DNA of 64,000 bases from Nocardia sp. XZ_19_385 (GCF_015355755.1 NZ_JACVEE010000004.1:124001-188000), one strand, 5' to 3'. Positions 44,336-53,286 are shown, counted from the stretch's first letter. Made by a program: numbers and translations. The notes: a model not told the origin generated them from the letters alone.

Positions 44336-46064
44336 CAAATCACCGCGGCAAGCGCCGGACTGGGTGCGGAAGCTGTTCGAACAGACCCTGGACATCGTTG
44401 CGATTCCAGAGGATTCGGCGGTGCTGCTGGAAGGCTCGCTGGCCGAGGGGTTCGGCAACGCCGGATCGGACGTCGATTTCCTGGTGGTCGTGCCCGGCGC
44501 CGAGGAGCTACCCACGCTGCCGGCCGTGCTATTCGTCGAGGGCCGCCGGGTCGAAGTGCGGACCCGGTCGGTGCGGCAGTTACGCGAACAGCTCGAACGG
44601 CTGGCGGCCGAACCTGACGAGGACCTGCTCAACCGGTGCCAGCGTTTCCTGCGAGCCATCGAAATCCGGCCCGGCGCAGTGGATCTGAACGAACTGCGCG
44701 CGCTGGCGCCGTATTCGCGCTTCGCGAGCCTACTGGCCGAGTGGTGGACGGGCCGAGCGGTACAAGCCCTGCGATACGCGGTCGCGTTGCGGGCGCTGGG
44801 TGCTCGCGTGGAAGCGGGCGGCTGGGCGCGCGACGGCCTGCAGCAGGCGATCAAGGGGTGGGCGGCGCAGCGCGGCGAGACCTACCTCGAGACGAAATGG
44901 CTGCCGCACCAGCTGGATCGGATGCCGGGCAACGACCTCGTCGACCGGTACCGCGAACTCGCCGACCCGGACACCTGGCTGCTCGAGGACCCCGACCGTG
45001 ACTTCGGGGACCTGCCCGGCGTGCTGGGCGACGGGCAGGCCCGGGTGCTCGGCGAGCAGGTGACCTGGGAGCAGGTCTGGGAGTTGACCGCGGCGCTCGG
45101 CCTCACCGGGGTCACCGACGATCCGCACCAGGTGCTGCTCACGCGACTGCCCAAGGTCACCAACTGGACCATCGGCGAACGCATCCACGTCCTGCGCGAG
45201 GACCGCGACGTCTTCGTGCTGTCGGCGCGGGCGGCCCGGGCCTGGCGGTCGGTGGTGTTCCGCCGTTCGATCCGCGACGTGCTCGACAGCGCCCCGCACG
45301 ACATCCGGGCCGAACTGGCCGAGTTCGTGCGCCTGGGTCTGGTCGGATTGCAGTGGCGCGGTGCGGGAGTCATCGAACCCGTGCTCGCGATGTGCAAGCC
45401 GCTGCGGCCGTTGACGCCCGTGCCCGGCGGCCACACACCCGCGCTCGGATTGACCGGCGCCGCCCGCGACGACGAGATCGCCACCCTGTGCCCGCTGCCC
45501 GCGTCGCGGTTCACCGCCTGCGGGATGAACGTGGTGTGGTCCAACATCGTGCTGGAGAACGCCCGGGAGGACCTGGCCGGCGCGGTCACCGACGGGCAGG
45601 GCGCGGTCGCCGATATCGCCGCCCACCGGTTCATCGCGATGACGGTGCGAATACTGGTGTCCACCTACGGTATTCACCCGCTGCCCGCCGACGTGGCACC
45701 GCTGGACACGGTGCGGCGGCTACTGCCCCCGGACACCTTGCGCCGGGCCGATCTGCTCGCCGCGCTGGAATCGGCGCAGCGGGTGCGGTTCTCGCGGATC
45801 ATCCGGGAGGGCACCGACCCGGAGGCGGGCCTGGCGGTGCTCGACGAGTTCGCCGGCCTGGTCCGGTGGGTGGCTGGTGGGGGCGCCGTCAGCTTTCCGT
45901 CTTCCTTCGATTCGCGCGAACAGTGGAGCCGCACCTTGGCAATCAGTTACGAATGGCTGCGCCTGGCCGCCTATCTCGACACCGAGCTACCGCTCGACGA
46001 AGCCCGCGACCTGCTGACCACTGGTGGACAGCAGCCGCACCTGCGCTCGGGGGGTGTGGCATGA
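44325..46064 (+). CDS. Nucleotidyltransferase-fold protein with long helical extension
   Basis: A 579-residue protein. Residues 34-56 (LLEGSLAEGFGNAGSDVDFLVVV) are a pol-beta-type nucleotidyltransferase signature, GS-x10-DxD with Asp49 and Asp51 as metal ligands, and a third acidic strand may be VEVRT. The rest, about 480 residues, is helical and unknown to me; it has two possible subdomains split near residue 250. It could adenylylate, nucleotidylate or phosphorylate a pathway intermediate. It overlaps the PEP-synthase-like gene by 11 bp and the SDR gene by 4 bp (ATGA), so production is coupled. Confidence 0.65.
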   Translation: MEPDKSPRQAPDWVRKLFEQTLDIVAIPEDSAVLLEGSLAEGFGNAGSDVDFLVVVPGAEELPTLPAVLFVEGRRVEVRTRSVRQLREQLERLAAEPDEDLLNRCQRFLRAIEIRPGAVDLNELRALAPYSRFASLLAEWWTGRAVQALRYAVALRALGARVEAGGWARDGLQQAIKGWAAQRGETYLETKWLPHQLDRMPGNDLVDRYRELADPDTWLLEDPDRDFGDLPGVLGDGQARVLGEQVTWEQVWELTAALGLTGVTDDPHQVLLTRLPKVTNWTIGERIHVLREDRDVFVLSARAARAWRSVVFRRSIRDVLDSAPHDIRAELAEFVRLGLVGLQWRGAGVIEPVLAMCKPLRPLTPVPGGHTPALGLTGAARDDEIATLCPLPASRFTACGMNVVWSNIVLENAREDLAGAVTDGQGAVADIAAHRFIAMTVRILVSTYGIHPLPADVAPLDTVRRLLPPDTLRRADLLAALESAQRVRFSRIIREGTDPEAGLAVLDEFAGLVRWVAGGGAVSFPSSFDSREQWSRTLAISYEWLRLAAYLDTELPLDEARDLLTTGGQQPHLRSGGVA

Positions 46065-47140
46065 GTCTGCGAGACACGGTCCTGGTGACCGGCGCCAGCG
46101 GATTGGTCGGCGCCGAGGTGGTGGCCCGGCTGGCCGCCGCCGGATTGCCGATAGCCGCACTGCTGCACAAGGATTCGACCATCGTCCGCAACGACGGCAC
46201 CGTGCTCGAGCCCGGCACCTCGGTGTCCGGCGACATCCGGCTGCCCGGATTCGGTATGCCCGATCGCGATGTCGACGATCTCGCCGAACGGGTCGGGGTC
46301 ATCGTGCACAGCGCGGCGACAACCGCTTTCAACGCCGCCGCCGCGGACTACGAAGAACTGAACGTCCGCGGCACCGCGCACGCGATCGAACTGGCCCGGG
46401 AATGGGATGTGCCGCTGGTGCACATCAGTACCGCGTATGTGTGCGGTAGCCGCGGCGGCACCATCGGCGAGGACGAGCTCGACGCGGGCCAGGCTTTCGC
46501 GAACGGCTACGAGGAGAGCAAGTTCCGGGCCGAACAGCTGGTGCGCACGGCCGGGCCGGACCTGAAATGGGCGGTGGTCCGTCCGGGTATCGTCACCGGC
46601 GCCTCCGACACCGGCGTGATCCGCGACTACAAGAACCTCTACTCGGTGGTGAAACACATTGTCGAGGGCAAACTCCGGACGCTGCCCGGCCGCTACGACG
46701 CGACCCTGGCGCTCGCGCCGATCGACCACGTCGCCGACGTGATCGCCGCGGCGGTACTCGATTTCGAGTCGGCGGCCGGGCGGACCCTGCACGCGGTGGG
46801 GCGCGACGCCCTGTCCTTGCGCGAGATCTCCGACGTCTTCGCCGAGTATCCGTCGTTCGAGGTGGCCACGTTCGTTCCGGAGACCACCTTCGCGGAAGCG
46901 GAACTCGCGGAGTTCGAACGCAAGAGCTACCGCCGCATCGGGTCCCACTACACCAGCTACTTCCAGCGCCGCCTGGCTTTCGACACCACCCGCGCCGATA
47001 TCCTGCTCGGCCGGCCGGCCCCTCCCACCGGTAAGGAGTACCTGCGCGTGCTACTGGACTACTGCTTGGAATCCGGATACCTGGGGGCTTTACCCGGGGA
47101 TGCGCTCGCGCACAACGAGTTCGACGGGTCAGCGCGGTGA
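46061..47140 (+). CDS. Extended SDR, thioester-reductase (NAD_binding_4) type
   Basis: A 359-residue NAD(P)H-dependent enzyme. VLVTGASGLVGAEVVARLAAAGLPI is the TGxxGxxG cofactor loop. HSAATTAFNAAAADYEELNVRGTAHAIELA and VHISTAYVCGS...NGYEESKFRAEQLVR give the Ser/Tyr-x3-Lys-type catalytic set (YEESK) seen in fatty-acyl-CoA reductases and the terminal reductase domains of carboxylic acid reductases and NRPSs. VVRPGIVTG and the C-terminal YFQRRLAFDTTRADILL follow. Likely role: reduction of an acyl thioester or related sugar/acyl intermediate. It overlaps both neighbours by 4 bp. Confidence 0.75.
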   Translation: MSLRDTVLVTGASGLVGAEVVARLAAAGLPIAALLHKDSTIVRNDGTVLEPGTSVSGDIRLPGFGMPDRDVDDLAERVGVIVHSAATTAFNAAAADYEELNVRGTAHAIELAREWDVPLVHISTAYVCGSRGGTIGEDELDAGQAFANGYEESKFRAEQLVRTAGPDLKWAVVRPGIVTGASDTGVIRDYKNLYSVVKHIVEGKLRTLPGRYDATLALAPIDHVADVIAAAVLDFESAAGRTLHAVGRDALSLREISDVFAEYPSFEVATFVPETTFAEAELAEFERKSYRRIGSHYTSYFQRRLAFDTTRADILLGRPAPPTGKEYLRVLLDYCLESGYLGALPGDALAHNEFDGSAR

Positions 47141-48060
47141 CCGCGGTGGATCGCGGCGTGCAGCTGCCACTGCGGACCCTGCTGGATCCGCTGACACCGT
47201 CGGTGGCGAAGGCCGAGATCTATGCCGAGGACACCTATGTTCAGGAAACCGTCGAGCACTTGGAGCGGCTCGGCATCGACGCGGGCGCGTTCGCGCAGGA
47301 GCATTCACTGCTACTGCTCAAGCCGGACGCCATTGCCGCGCGGGCAGTGCAGCCGACCCTGGAATGGCTGAGCCAGAACGGTTTCCAGGTGATCGGGGCG
47401 CACCGCTTGGCGGTGAACCGCCATCTGGTGCGGGCGATCTGGTACTTCGCGTGGAATATCGCCTCGGCGGAACGGCGCCGGGTGGCCGACCTGCTCGTGG
47501 GCATCTCCGATGCCCTGGTGCTGGTGGTGCGGGGCAGCGCCGGTGAGCTGCCGGTTCCGGTCCGTCTCACCGAAGCCAAAGGGCCCACCGACCCGCGCAA
47601 ACGGCAACCAGGTCAGTTGCGCTATGTGCTCGGGCGGCACAACTTCCTGTTGAATCTGGTGCACTCTCCCGATGACCCCGCGGATGTGTTGCGGGAGTTT
47701 TCGATCTTCTTCGACGAGCAGACGCGGGCGCGGATGCTCACGCCGGTGGAAGACGGTGCCGCGGTGGCGGCCGAGCTCGCGCAGGACATCTACCAGGAGG
47801 CGCCGGAACGCAGTTTCGATCGCGCCGACGCGGTGCTGCGGGTACGCCGTGAACTCATGGATAGGGGTGTACCTGTCGCACAAGAACTTTCGGACGCCGA
47901 CTGTGCGCGGCTGTTGAACGAGGCGTGGGACGCCGGACATGAACTCGACCCGTGGTCGGTGCTCGTGCTCGGCTCCTACGTGCTCCCGATGCGGACCGGC
48001 ACCGGCCCGCAGACGCTACCGCCGGTGACGGCGCAAACCTGGTTGGAGGGTCGAGCATGA
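47137..48060 (+). CDS. Enlarged nucleoside-diphosphate-kinase-like protein
   Basis: A 307-residue protein, twice the size of NDK. The NDK core lies at about residues 55-195: LLLLKPDAIAARAVQPTLEWLSQNGFQVIG (Lys62 of the KPD motif), AKGPTDPRKRQPGQLRYVLGRHNF with Arg162, and LLNLVHSPDDPADVLREFSIFF, where His176 aligns with the phospho-His of NDK. Both catalytic residues are kept, so phosphotransfer is plausible. The N-terminal 50 and C-terminal 110 residues are extra and unrecognised. It may make a nucleotide co-substrate for the pathway or act on a pathway metabolite. Coupled by 4-bp overlaps on both sides (GTGA, ATGA). Confidence 0.75.
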   Translation: MTAVDRGVQLPLRTLLDPLTPSVAKAEIYAEDTYVQETVEHLERLGIDAGAFAQEHSLLLLKPDAIAARAVQPTLEWLSQNGFQVIGAHRLAVNRHLVRAIWYFAWNIASAERRRVADLLVGISDALVLVVRGSAGELPVPVRLTEAKGPTDPRKRQPGQLRYVLGRHNFLLNLVHSPDDPADVLREFSIFFDEQTRARMLTPVEDGAAVAAELAQDIYQEAPERSFDRADAVLRVRRELMDRGVPVAQELSDADCARLLNEAWDAGHELDPWSVLVLGSYVLPMRTGTGPQTLPPVTAQTWLEGRA

Positions 48061-49031
48061 CTCAGACTTCAGCCGTGACGGCAACGCATCTACGCACCAT
48101 TTCCCGGGTGCTGGCGCATCGGTGCGCCGTGTCGGAGGTGTTCGTGACCTCCCTGGATCGGCTCGGCCCGAACGAATTCCAGGCCGGAGCCCAGCTGCCG
48201 CGGATGCACGCCTACTACAGCGATCACGCGGGACCGCTGGGTCTGCGCCATGATCCGCTGGTGGTGATGGAGGCGGCGCGGCAAGCGGCGATCGCCTCGA
48301 CCCACGAATTCTTCGGCGTGCCGCCGGAGATGGCGTTCATCGTGCGGACCTTCAACGGCACGGGCAGCGACACCGATGTGTGGGAAACCTGCACCGCGCC
48401 AGCTGATCTCGTGATGAATGTCCGGGTGTCCGCGCAGCATCGGCGGGGCGGAGTACCGCACGGACTGGATCTGGTGCTCGAGATCGCCTGCGACGGTGCG
48501 CCGATGATGACGGTCGACGGTTCGTTTTCCTGGACCACCGCGTCGCGCTGGAACGCCATGCGTAGCGCTTTCCGGGACAGCCTGGGGCTGGGCCAATTTC
48601 GAGGCAGCGGCGCGCTGTCCGAGCGGGCCCCGGAGGCGCTGGTCGGCCGGGAGAACCGGCGCAATGTGGTGATCGGGCCGCCACGGCTCGAGGGTCGTAC
48701 CGCCCGGGCCGCCTTGGTCGCCGATCTCGCACACCCGTTCCTGTTCGATCATCAGCTCGACCACATCCCCGGCAGCCTGCTGATCGAGGCCGCGCGGCAA
48801 ACGGCCTTGACGCTACTGCCAGAGCTGCCCCGATTGCTGAGTGTGGGAAGCACATTCGAGCGGTTCGTCGAACTGGACTGCCCCGCCGAGTGCGTGGCGG
48901 AGATTATCGAGTCCGAGGTCGGCCCGACCGTGGTGCGGTGCGTGATCGAGCAGGCCGGCGCAGAGGCCGCGCGGATCGATCTGGAATTCGGTGCGGACGC
49001 GGTGGTTTCCGAGCCGGACGGGAAACCCTGA
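48057..49031 (+). CDS. AfsA/ScbA-type gamma-butyrolactone synthase-like protein
   Basis: A 324-residue protein with the two hotdog-type AfsA repeats. Repeat 1 is around HRCAVSEVFVTSLDRLGPNEFQAGAQLPRMHAYYSDHAG...DPLVVMEAARQAAI, and repeat 2 around PFLFDHQLDHIPGSLLIEAARQTALTLL. AfsA condenses a beta-ketoacyl-ACP with DHAP to start A-factor-type signals; related enzymes make butenolide and furan signals. No butyrolactone receptor of the ArpA type is in the window. The ATG overlaps the previous stop, and the stop overlaps the nitroreductase start (TGATG). It is the most diagnostic gene of this operon. Confidence 0.85.
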   Translation: MTQTSAVTATHLRTISRVLAHRCAVSEVFVTSLDRLGPNEFQAGAQLPRMHAYYSDHAGPLGLRHDPLVVMEAARQAAIASTHEFFGVPPEMAFIVRTFNGTGSDTDVWETCTAPADLVMNVRVSAQHRRGGVPHGLDLVLEIACDGAPMMTVDGSFSWTTASRWNAMRSAFRDSLGLGQFRGSGALSERAPEALVGRENRRNVVIGPPRLEGRTARAALVADLAHPFLFDHQLDHIPGSLLIEAARQTALTLLPELPRLLSVGSTFERFVELDCPAECVAEIIESEVGPTVVRCVIEQAGAEAARIDLEFGADAVVSEPDGKP

Positions 49032-49642
49032 TGGAGCTCGAACTGCTGACCACGACCCGGGCTTTCCGGCGGCGCCTGGACCTCACGCGCCCGGTCGCCC
49101 GGCAGGAACTGCTGGACTGCCTGGACATAGCGGTGCACGCCCCGAGCGGAACCAACCGCCAGCCCTGGCGGTTCCTCGTCATCGAAGACCCGGCGACCAA
49201 AAACGAGGTCGCCGAGTACTACCGAAAGGGCTTCGCCGCTTACCTTTCCGCGCGCACACCGCGACCCGATCAACTGCGCGATCTGGCTTCCGGTCAATAC
49301 CTGGCCGATCACCTGCATGAGGTTCCGGCGCTGGTCCTGGTCTGCGCGCCGGGCCGCCCACCCGCGTCCCCACTCCAGCTGGCGAGCTTCTACGGCTCCA
49401 TCTACCCGATGGTCTGGAATCTGCTGCTCGCCTTGCACTCCCGCGGCCTCGGCTCCACCCTGACCACCGCCCACCTCGCCCACGAACGGGAAGTCGCCGA
49501 ACTGCTGGGCATTCCGTTCGACGACATCTCCCAGGTAGCGCTCCTTCCCGTCGCACACTTGAAACCCGCGTCGGGGCCGCCATCGGGCCCGCGCACCCCG
49601 GCGGCCGAGCTCACCCGGTGGGACCGCTGGGACAACGCATGA
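49031..49642 (+). CDS. Nitroreductase-family FMN enzyme
   Basis: A 203-residue flavin reductase. TTTRAFRRRLDLTRPVARQELLDCLDIAVHAPSGTNRQPWRFLVIED is the nitroreductase start (APSGxNxQPW FMN-binding motif), and YGSIYPMVWNLLLALHSRGLGSTLTTAHLAHEREVAELLGIP is the characteristic second half. In this setting it could reduce the double bond of a butenolide intermediate or oxidise a ring; the sequence does not tell. Coupled to afsA-like and ubiA-like genes by overlapping codons. Confidence 0.88.
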   Translation: MELELLTTTRAFRRRLDLTRPVARQELLDCLDIAVHAPSGTNRQPWRFLVIEDPATKNEVAEYYRKGFAAYLSARTPRPDQLRDLASGQYLADHLHEVPALVLVCAPGRPPASPLQLASFYGSIYPMVWNLLLALHSRGLGSTLTTAHLAHEREVAELLGIPFDDISQVALLPVAHLKPASGPPSGPRTPAAELTRWDRWDNA

Positions 49643-50559
49643 CCGGAACCTCCACCGCGCCAGCGTTGTTCGCTTCCCTGGCGCGGCTGGCGCACTTCAC
49701 CAAGGTGATGTACAAGCCGCACTACCTGCTCTACGCGATCATCTGGGTGCTGGCGCTGGAGGGCACGGCTGCTGTTGTCGCGCAGCCGGGCACACCTTGG
49801 CGGCCCACCGGCGCGACTGTCGTCCGGATCGCGGTCGTCGCCATCACCCTGCTCTACCTCCGCATGCTCGACGAACAGAAGGATCTCGAATACGATCGCC
49901 TCCACAACCCCGACCGGCCGCTGGTTACGGGTGCGGTCTCGGCGAGCGAATTACGCTTCGCCATGGCAGTTCTCGCGGCCGTCGCCATCGGTCTGAGCCT
50001 GACTCTCTCGCTCCGCTCCGCCCTGCTGATCGCCGCTGTCCTTGCCTACGGGCTGGCGCTGTGGGCGATGGAACGACTCTCGGAATCGCTGCGCACCGGA
50101 ATCCTGCTGAACCTCGCCGTCACCTACCCGATCCAGCTGCTGGTGATCGCCTACGTCCTCGGTTCCGGGATCGACACCGGAGAGGTCCGCGCGGACTGGC
50201 GGATCGCCGCCACTGCTCTCGTCTCCACCGGCGTGTTCCTGAGTTTCGAAGTCGCCCGTAAAACCACTCGTGCGAACCGGCCCGGTGAACTTCTCTATTC
50301 GCGGACCCTCGGCCCGATCGGGAGCGCGATCACGGCACTGCTGCTGGCTGCCACTGCGGTCGCCGCCTACCTCACGTTGATCCGCCCGGTCCTTACCGCG
50401 CCGGTAGTACTCGAGTGGATTCCCCTGGCCCTCTTGGTGATACCGGCCGCGGCGACCTGGCAGTTCGTGCGTTCGGACCGCACTGAGCATCCGGTGCTCC
50501 CAGCCGTCGGTTTCACGCTGGCGCTCTACCTGAGCCTGATAGTGCTGGCGCTCGTGTAG
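49639..50559 (+). CDS. UbiA-family prenyltransferase
   Basis: A 306-residue membrane protein with eight to nine hydrophobic helices. The first aspartate-rich loop is RMLDEQKDLEYDRLHNPDRPLVTG (Asp78, Asp82, Asp86), equivalent to the UbiA NDxxDxxxD motif followed by N-x-x-RP. The second loop is weak (SFEVARKTTRANRPGE) and lacks the usual DxxxD, so the substrate range or mechanism may differ. UbiA enzymes attach a prenyl chain to an acceptor, often aromatic, at the membrane. It is the last gene of the seven-gene operon and convergent, with 8 bp between stops, to the GT-P450 gene. Confidence 0.8.
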   Translation: MTGTSTAPALFASLARLAHFTKVMYKPHYLLYAIIWVLALEGTAAVVAQPGTPWRPTGATVVRIAVVAITLLYLRMLDEQKDLEYDRLHNPDRPLVTGAVSASELRFAMAVLAAVAIGLSLTLSLRSALLIAAVLAYGLALWAMERLSESLRTGILLNLAVTYPIQLLVIAYVLGSGIDTGEVRADWRIAATALVSTGVFLSFEVARKTTRANRPGELLYSRTLGPIGSAITALLLAATAVAAYLTLIRPVLTAPVVLEWIPLALLVIPAAATWQFVRSDRTEHPVLPAVGFTLALYLSLIVLALV

Positions 50560-50567
50560 GCCGTCCG

Positions 50568-53204
50568 CTACTTGGCCAGGCGCAGGACGACGGGGAGGCG
50601 GTTCGGTGTGGGGACGAAGTCGCGGGTCTTGGGCTGGACCCGGTGCGCCGGGTCGGGTGTCGCGCGCCGGTTGGCGAAGAGGGCGGCTGTGGCCAGGGTG
50701 ATGGTCATCAGCGCGAAGGTGTTTCCGGGGCAGTGCCGGGGGCCGATACCGAAGGGGAGGATGGCCTTCTTGTCGATTTCCTCGACGCGGCCGGGGAACC
50801 AGCGGTCGGGGTCGAAGGTTTCCGGGGACGGGTAGAAGTGCTCGTTGTGGTGGATCAGGTACGGGCTGTAGACGATCATGGCGCCGTCGGGCAGGGTCGT
50901 GCCGCCGAGGGTGACGGGGCCGTCGGCGGTGTGGGTGCTGACCCACGGAGCCCAGTAGCGGAGGGTCTCCAGCAGGACCAGTCGCAGGTAGGGGAGCGAC
51001 GCGACGTGGTCCGGACGCACCGTCCCGTCGCCGACGAAATCGGCTAGCTCCCGGCGTAATTCGGCTTCGACATCCGGATGGGTCAGCACCTCGTGCCAGA
51101 CCCAGGCCAGAATGGAGGCGGTGGAACCGACGCCCGCCGCGAGCATGAGCAGCAGTTCGTCGACGATCTCCGCGTCGGTGAGGCGGGCGCCGGTGTCCGG
51201 GTCGACATGGTGGACCAGAGCCGAGGCCACATCGGGGAACTCCTGGTCGGTGCGGCGGTATTCGGCCACGACCGCGCCGATTTCGGCACGCAGGCGGGCG
51301 GCTTTCGCGGAGAACCTGCGGTTGGCGACGAATCGCAGACGGCGCAACGGCTCGGGCAGTGCCGCGCGCACGATGACCTGCTCCAGCAGCCACGGAACGT
51401 TCTGGCGCACTTCCTGTTTGGCGGCGGTGGTGAAATCTGCGGTGAACAGGGTCGAGGAGATGATGTCGAGGACGAGTTCGTGGGCTTCCTCGACCAGATC
51501 CACTGTCCGTCCGACGGGCAGACGCTCGGCCCATGTGTTCGCCAGATCCGATGCTGTCACGGCATATTCGTTGATCCGGCGCTGACGCAGCGCGGGCGCG
51601 ATCATGCGGCGGCGCACCGCGTGCGGTTCTCCGCTGAGCACATTCGAGGCCCCGCGGATCACCTCCTGCATGGTTTCGCGCAGCTCCTCCCGATGGAATT
51701 TTCCCGCTGTCCCGAACCCCACCTCGCGGACGAGTTCGGGGGTGGTCAGCACATAGGCGGGGCGCGGTCCGAGATAGACCCGGACGATCGGTCCCAGTGC
51801 GGTCAGGGATTTCACGAAGCCCAGGGCATCGCGCAGCACGACCACGCTGTGGCCGAACAGAGGCAGCCGGTGCGGAGCCGTCGGAATGGTCTGGAGCACA
51901 GGAGAGTTCGATTCGATCGTCGGATTCGTGCGCGAAGGGTTGTGCAATACGTCTTGATAGACCTCGACGAGGCTGCCGGTCAGCAGCGACTGCCGCACGG
52001 AATTCTCTCGAGCCGCCAGAGTTTTGCGCATCAGCATCAGCTTCGCTGGGTCGTCGGCAAGATCGCGCAAGGTCGCCGAGATGGCGGCCACCGAGGGGTC
52101 GGGCGTGCATATGCCACCGCCCTCGGGCACGGATTCGGCCAGATCCGGATCGCAGTAGACCACGGGCAGCCCCATCGCGACCGCCTCCAGCAATGCCATC
52201 CCTTGTGTGTCGAATCCGGACGACGGGAACAGCAACACATCGTGATCGGCCATCGCCGCCAGGCACTCGGCCTGAGATACGCCGCCGTGCAACCTGACTC
52301 GATCTCGTAGGCCGCCGGACTCGATCAATGTTTCGGCGCGCTCCAATAGTTCGCCTGTGCCATACACATCGAGTGTGCAGCGCGGCGCGAGACGGATTGC
52401 CTCGATGGCTTCCAGCAAGCGCTTCTCCGGAGACAGCCGGGCACACCAGAGGGCACGCAGCGGGCCGGAAGGTTGTCCGAGGGAGCCGGTTCCGACCGCG
52501 TGCGCATTGTCGGGAGGATCGCCGGGCGCGGCGTCCTCGGCCGGAGGAAAGCGCCGTGCCTGCTCGATCAGCTCGTCGTCTACGCCGTTGGAGAGGACCG
52601 TGATCGGGAGATCGACGCCGTGTGCCCGCAGCAGCCCTGCGAAGTGCTCGGAGGGCACGATCACCCGGTCGGCGGCGCGCGCCTGCCCGACCATGGTGTG
52701 CCAGGCGTGGCGGGCAGCCCGGGACTCGGCCACGCGTGGCATGCCACCGCGATGCGGGACGAACCGCCCGTGCACCGTGCGCAGCAGCAACGCCGACACG
52801 TAGGGCACGGGCGAGGTGTGCTCGATGAAGGCGTCGTCGCGGCTGTGGATCGTCTGCACCACCGGGATCCCGTGCCTGCGGCCCGCGTGCAGCCCGGCGA
52901 TCGCGACACCGTAGGTGGTGTGCAGGTGCACGACATCGATCGGCCCGCGCGCCGCGAACTCCGCGTCGATCGACCGATTGTTGGCCCGAGTCGGCCCGAC
53001 GACGGCGAATCCGTTCACCCGCAAACCCGCGACCGCCGAAAGAACCACCACACCGGCGTCCGATTCGGTAGATTCCGGCGTGGGCGCGGTGAACACGGTG
53101 ACCTGATGCCCGAGCTGTTCCAACCCCCGTCGCTGGGCGCGTATCGAGGACTGGATCCCCCCGATCGTCGCGGGATGGAAGTCGCTGAACAGTGCCACGT
53201 GCAC
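50568..53204 (-). CDS. GT4 glycosyltransferase-cytochrome P450 fusion
   Basis: An unbroken 878-codon frame with two enzymes. Residues 1 to about 425 form a GT-B family 4 glycosyltransferase: MHVALFSDFHPATIGGIQSS, IDVVHLHTTYGVAIAG, LWCARLSPEKRLLEAIEAI and GFDTQGMALLEAVAMGLPVVYCD (the EX7E-like end). Residues about 430-878 form a P450: I-helix LLLMLAAGVGSTASILAW, ExxR ETLR (746-749), DPDRWFPGR and the heme loop FGIGPRHCPGN with Cys825. The P450 part resembles terpene-oxidising bacterial P450s. The linker (LHNPSRTNPTIESNSPVLQT) is short. GTG 53204 matches the GT4 start, but the ribosome binding site is weak. It is divergent from the GT1 gene (82 bp). Confidence 0.88.
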   Translation of the reverse strand: MHVALFSDFHPATIGGIQSSIRAQRRGLEQLGHQVTVFTAPTPESTESDAGVVVLSAVAGLRVNGFAVVGPTRANNRSIDAEFAARGPIDVVHLHTTYGVAIAGLHAGRRHGIPVVQTIHSRDDAFIEHTSPVPYVSALLLRTVHGRFVPHRGGMPRVAESRAARHAWHTMVGQARAADRVIVPSEHFAGLLRAHGVDLPITVLSNGVDDELIEQARRFPPAEDAAPGDPPDNAHAVGTGSLGQPSGPLRALWCARLSPEKRLLEAIEAIRLAPRCTLDVYGTGELLERAETLIESGGLRDRVRLHGGVSQAECLAAMADHDVLLFPSSGFDTQGMALLEAVAMGLPVVYCDPDLAESVPEGGGICTPDPSVAAISATLRDLADDPAKLMLMRKTLAARENSVRQSLLTGSLVEVYQDVLHNPSRTNPTIESNSPVLQTIPTAPHRLPLFGHSVVVLRDALGFVKSLTALGPIVRVYLGPRPAYVLTTPELVREVGFGTAGKFHREELRETMQEVIRGASNVLSGEPHAVRRRMIAPALRQRRINEYAVTASDLANTWAERLPVGRTVDLVEEAHELVLDIISSTLFTADFTTAAKQEVRQNVPWLLEQVIVRAALPEPLRRLRFVANRRFSAKAARLRAEIGAVVAEYRRTDQEFPDVASALVHHVDPDTGARLTDAEIVDELLLMLAAGVGSTASILAWVWHEVLTHPDVEAELRRELADFVGDGTVRPDHVASLPYLRLVLLETLRYWAPWVSTHTADGPVTLGGTTLPDGAMIVYSPYLIHHNEHFYPSPETFDPDRWFPGRVEEIDKKAILPFGIGPRHCPGNTFALMTITLATAALFANRRATPDPAHRVQPKTRDFVPTPNRLPVVLRLAK

Positions 53205-53286
53205 GGGTTCACCGTACGGACCCCGGAGGGTTCATGAGTCACGATTTGCACAGCTCGCACCGGACCGAGTGGATACGGGGTCGATC

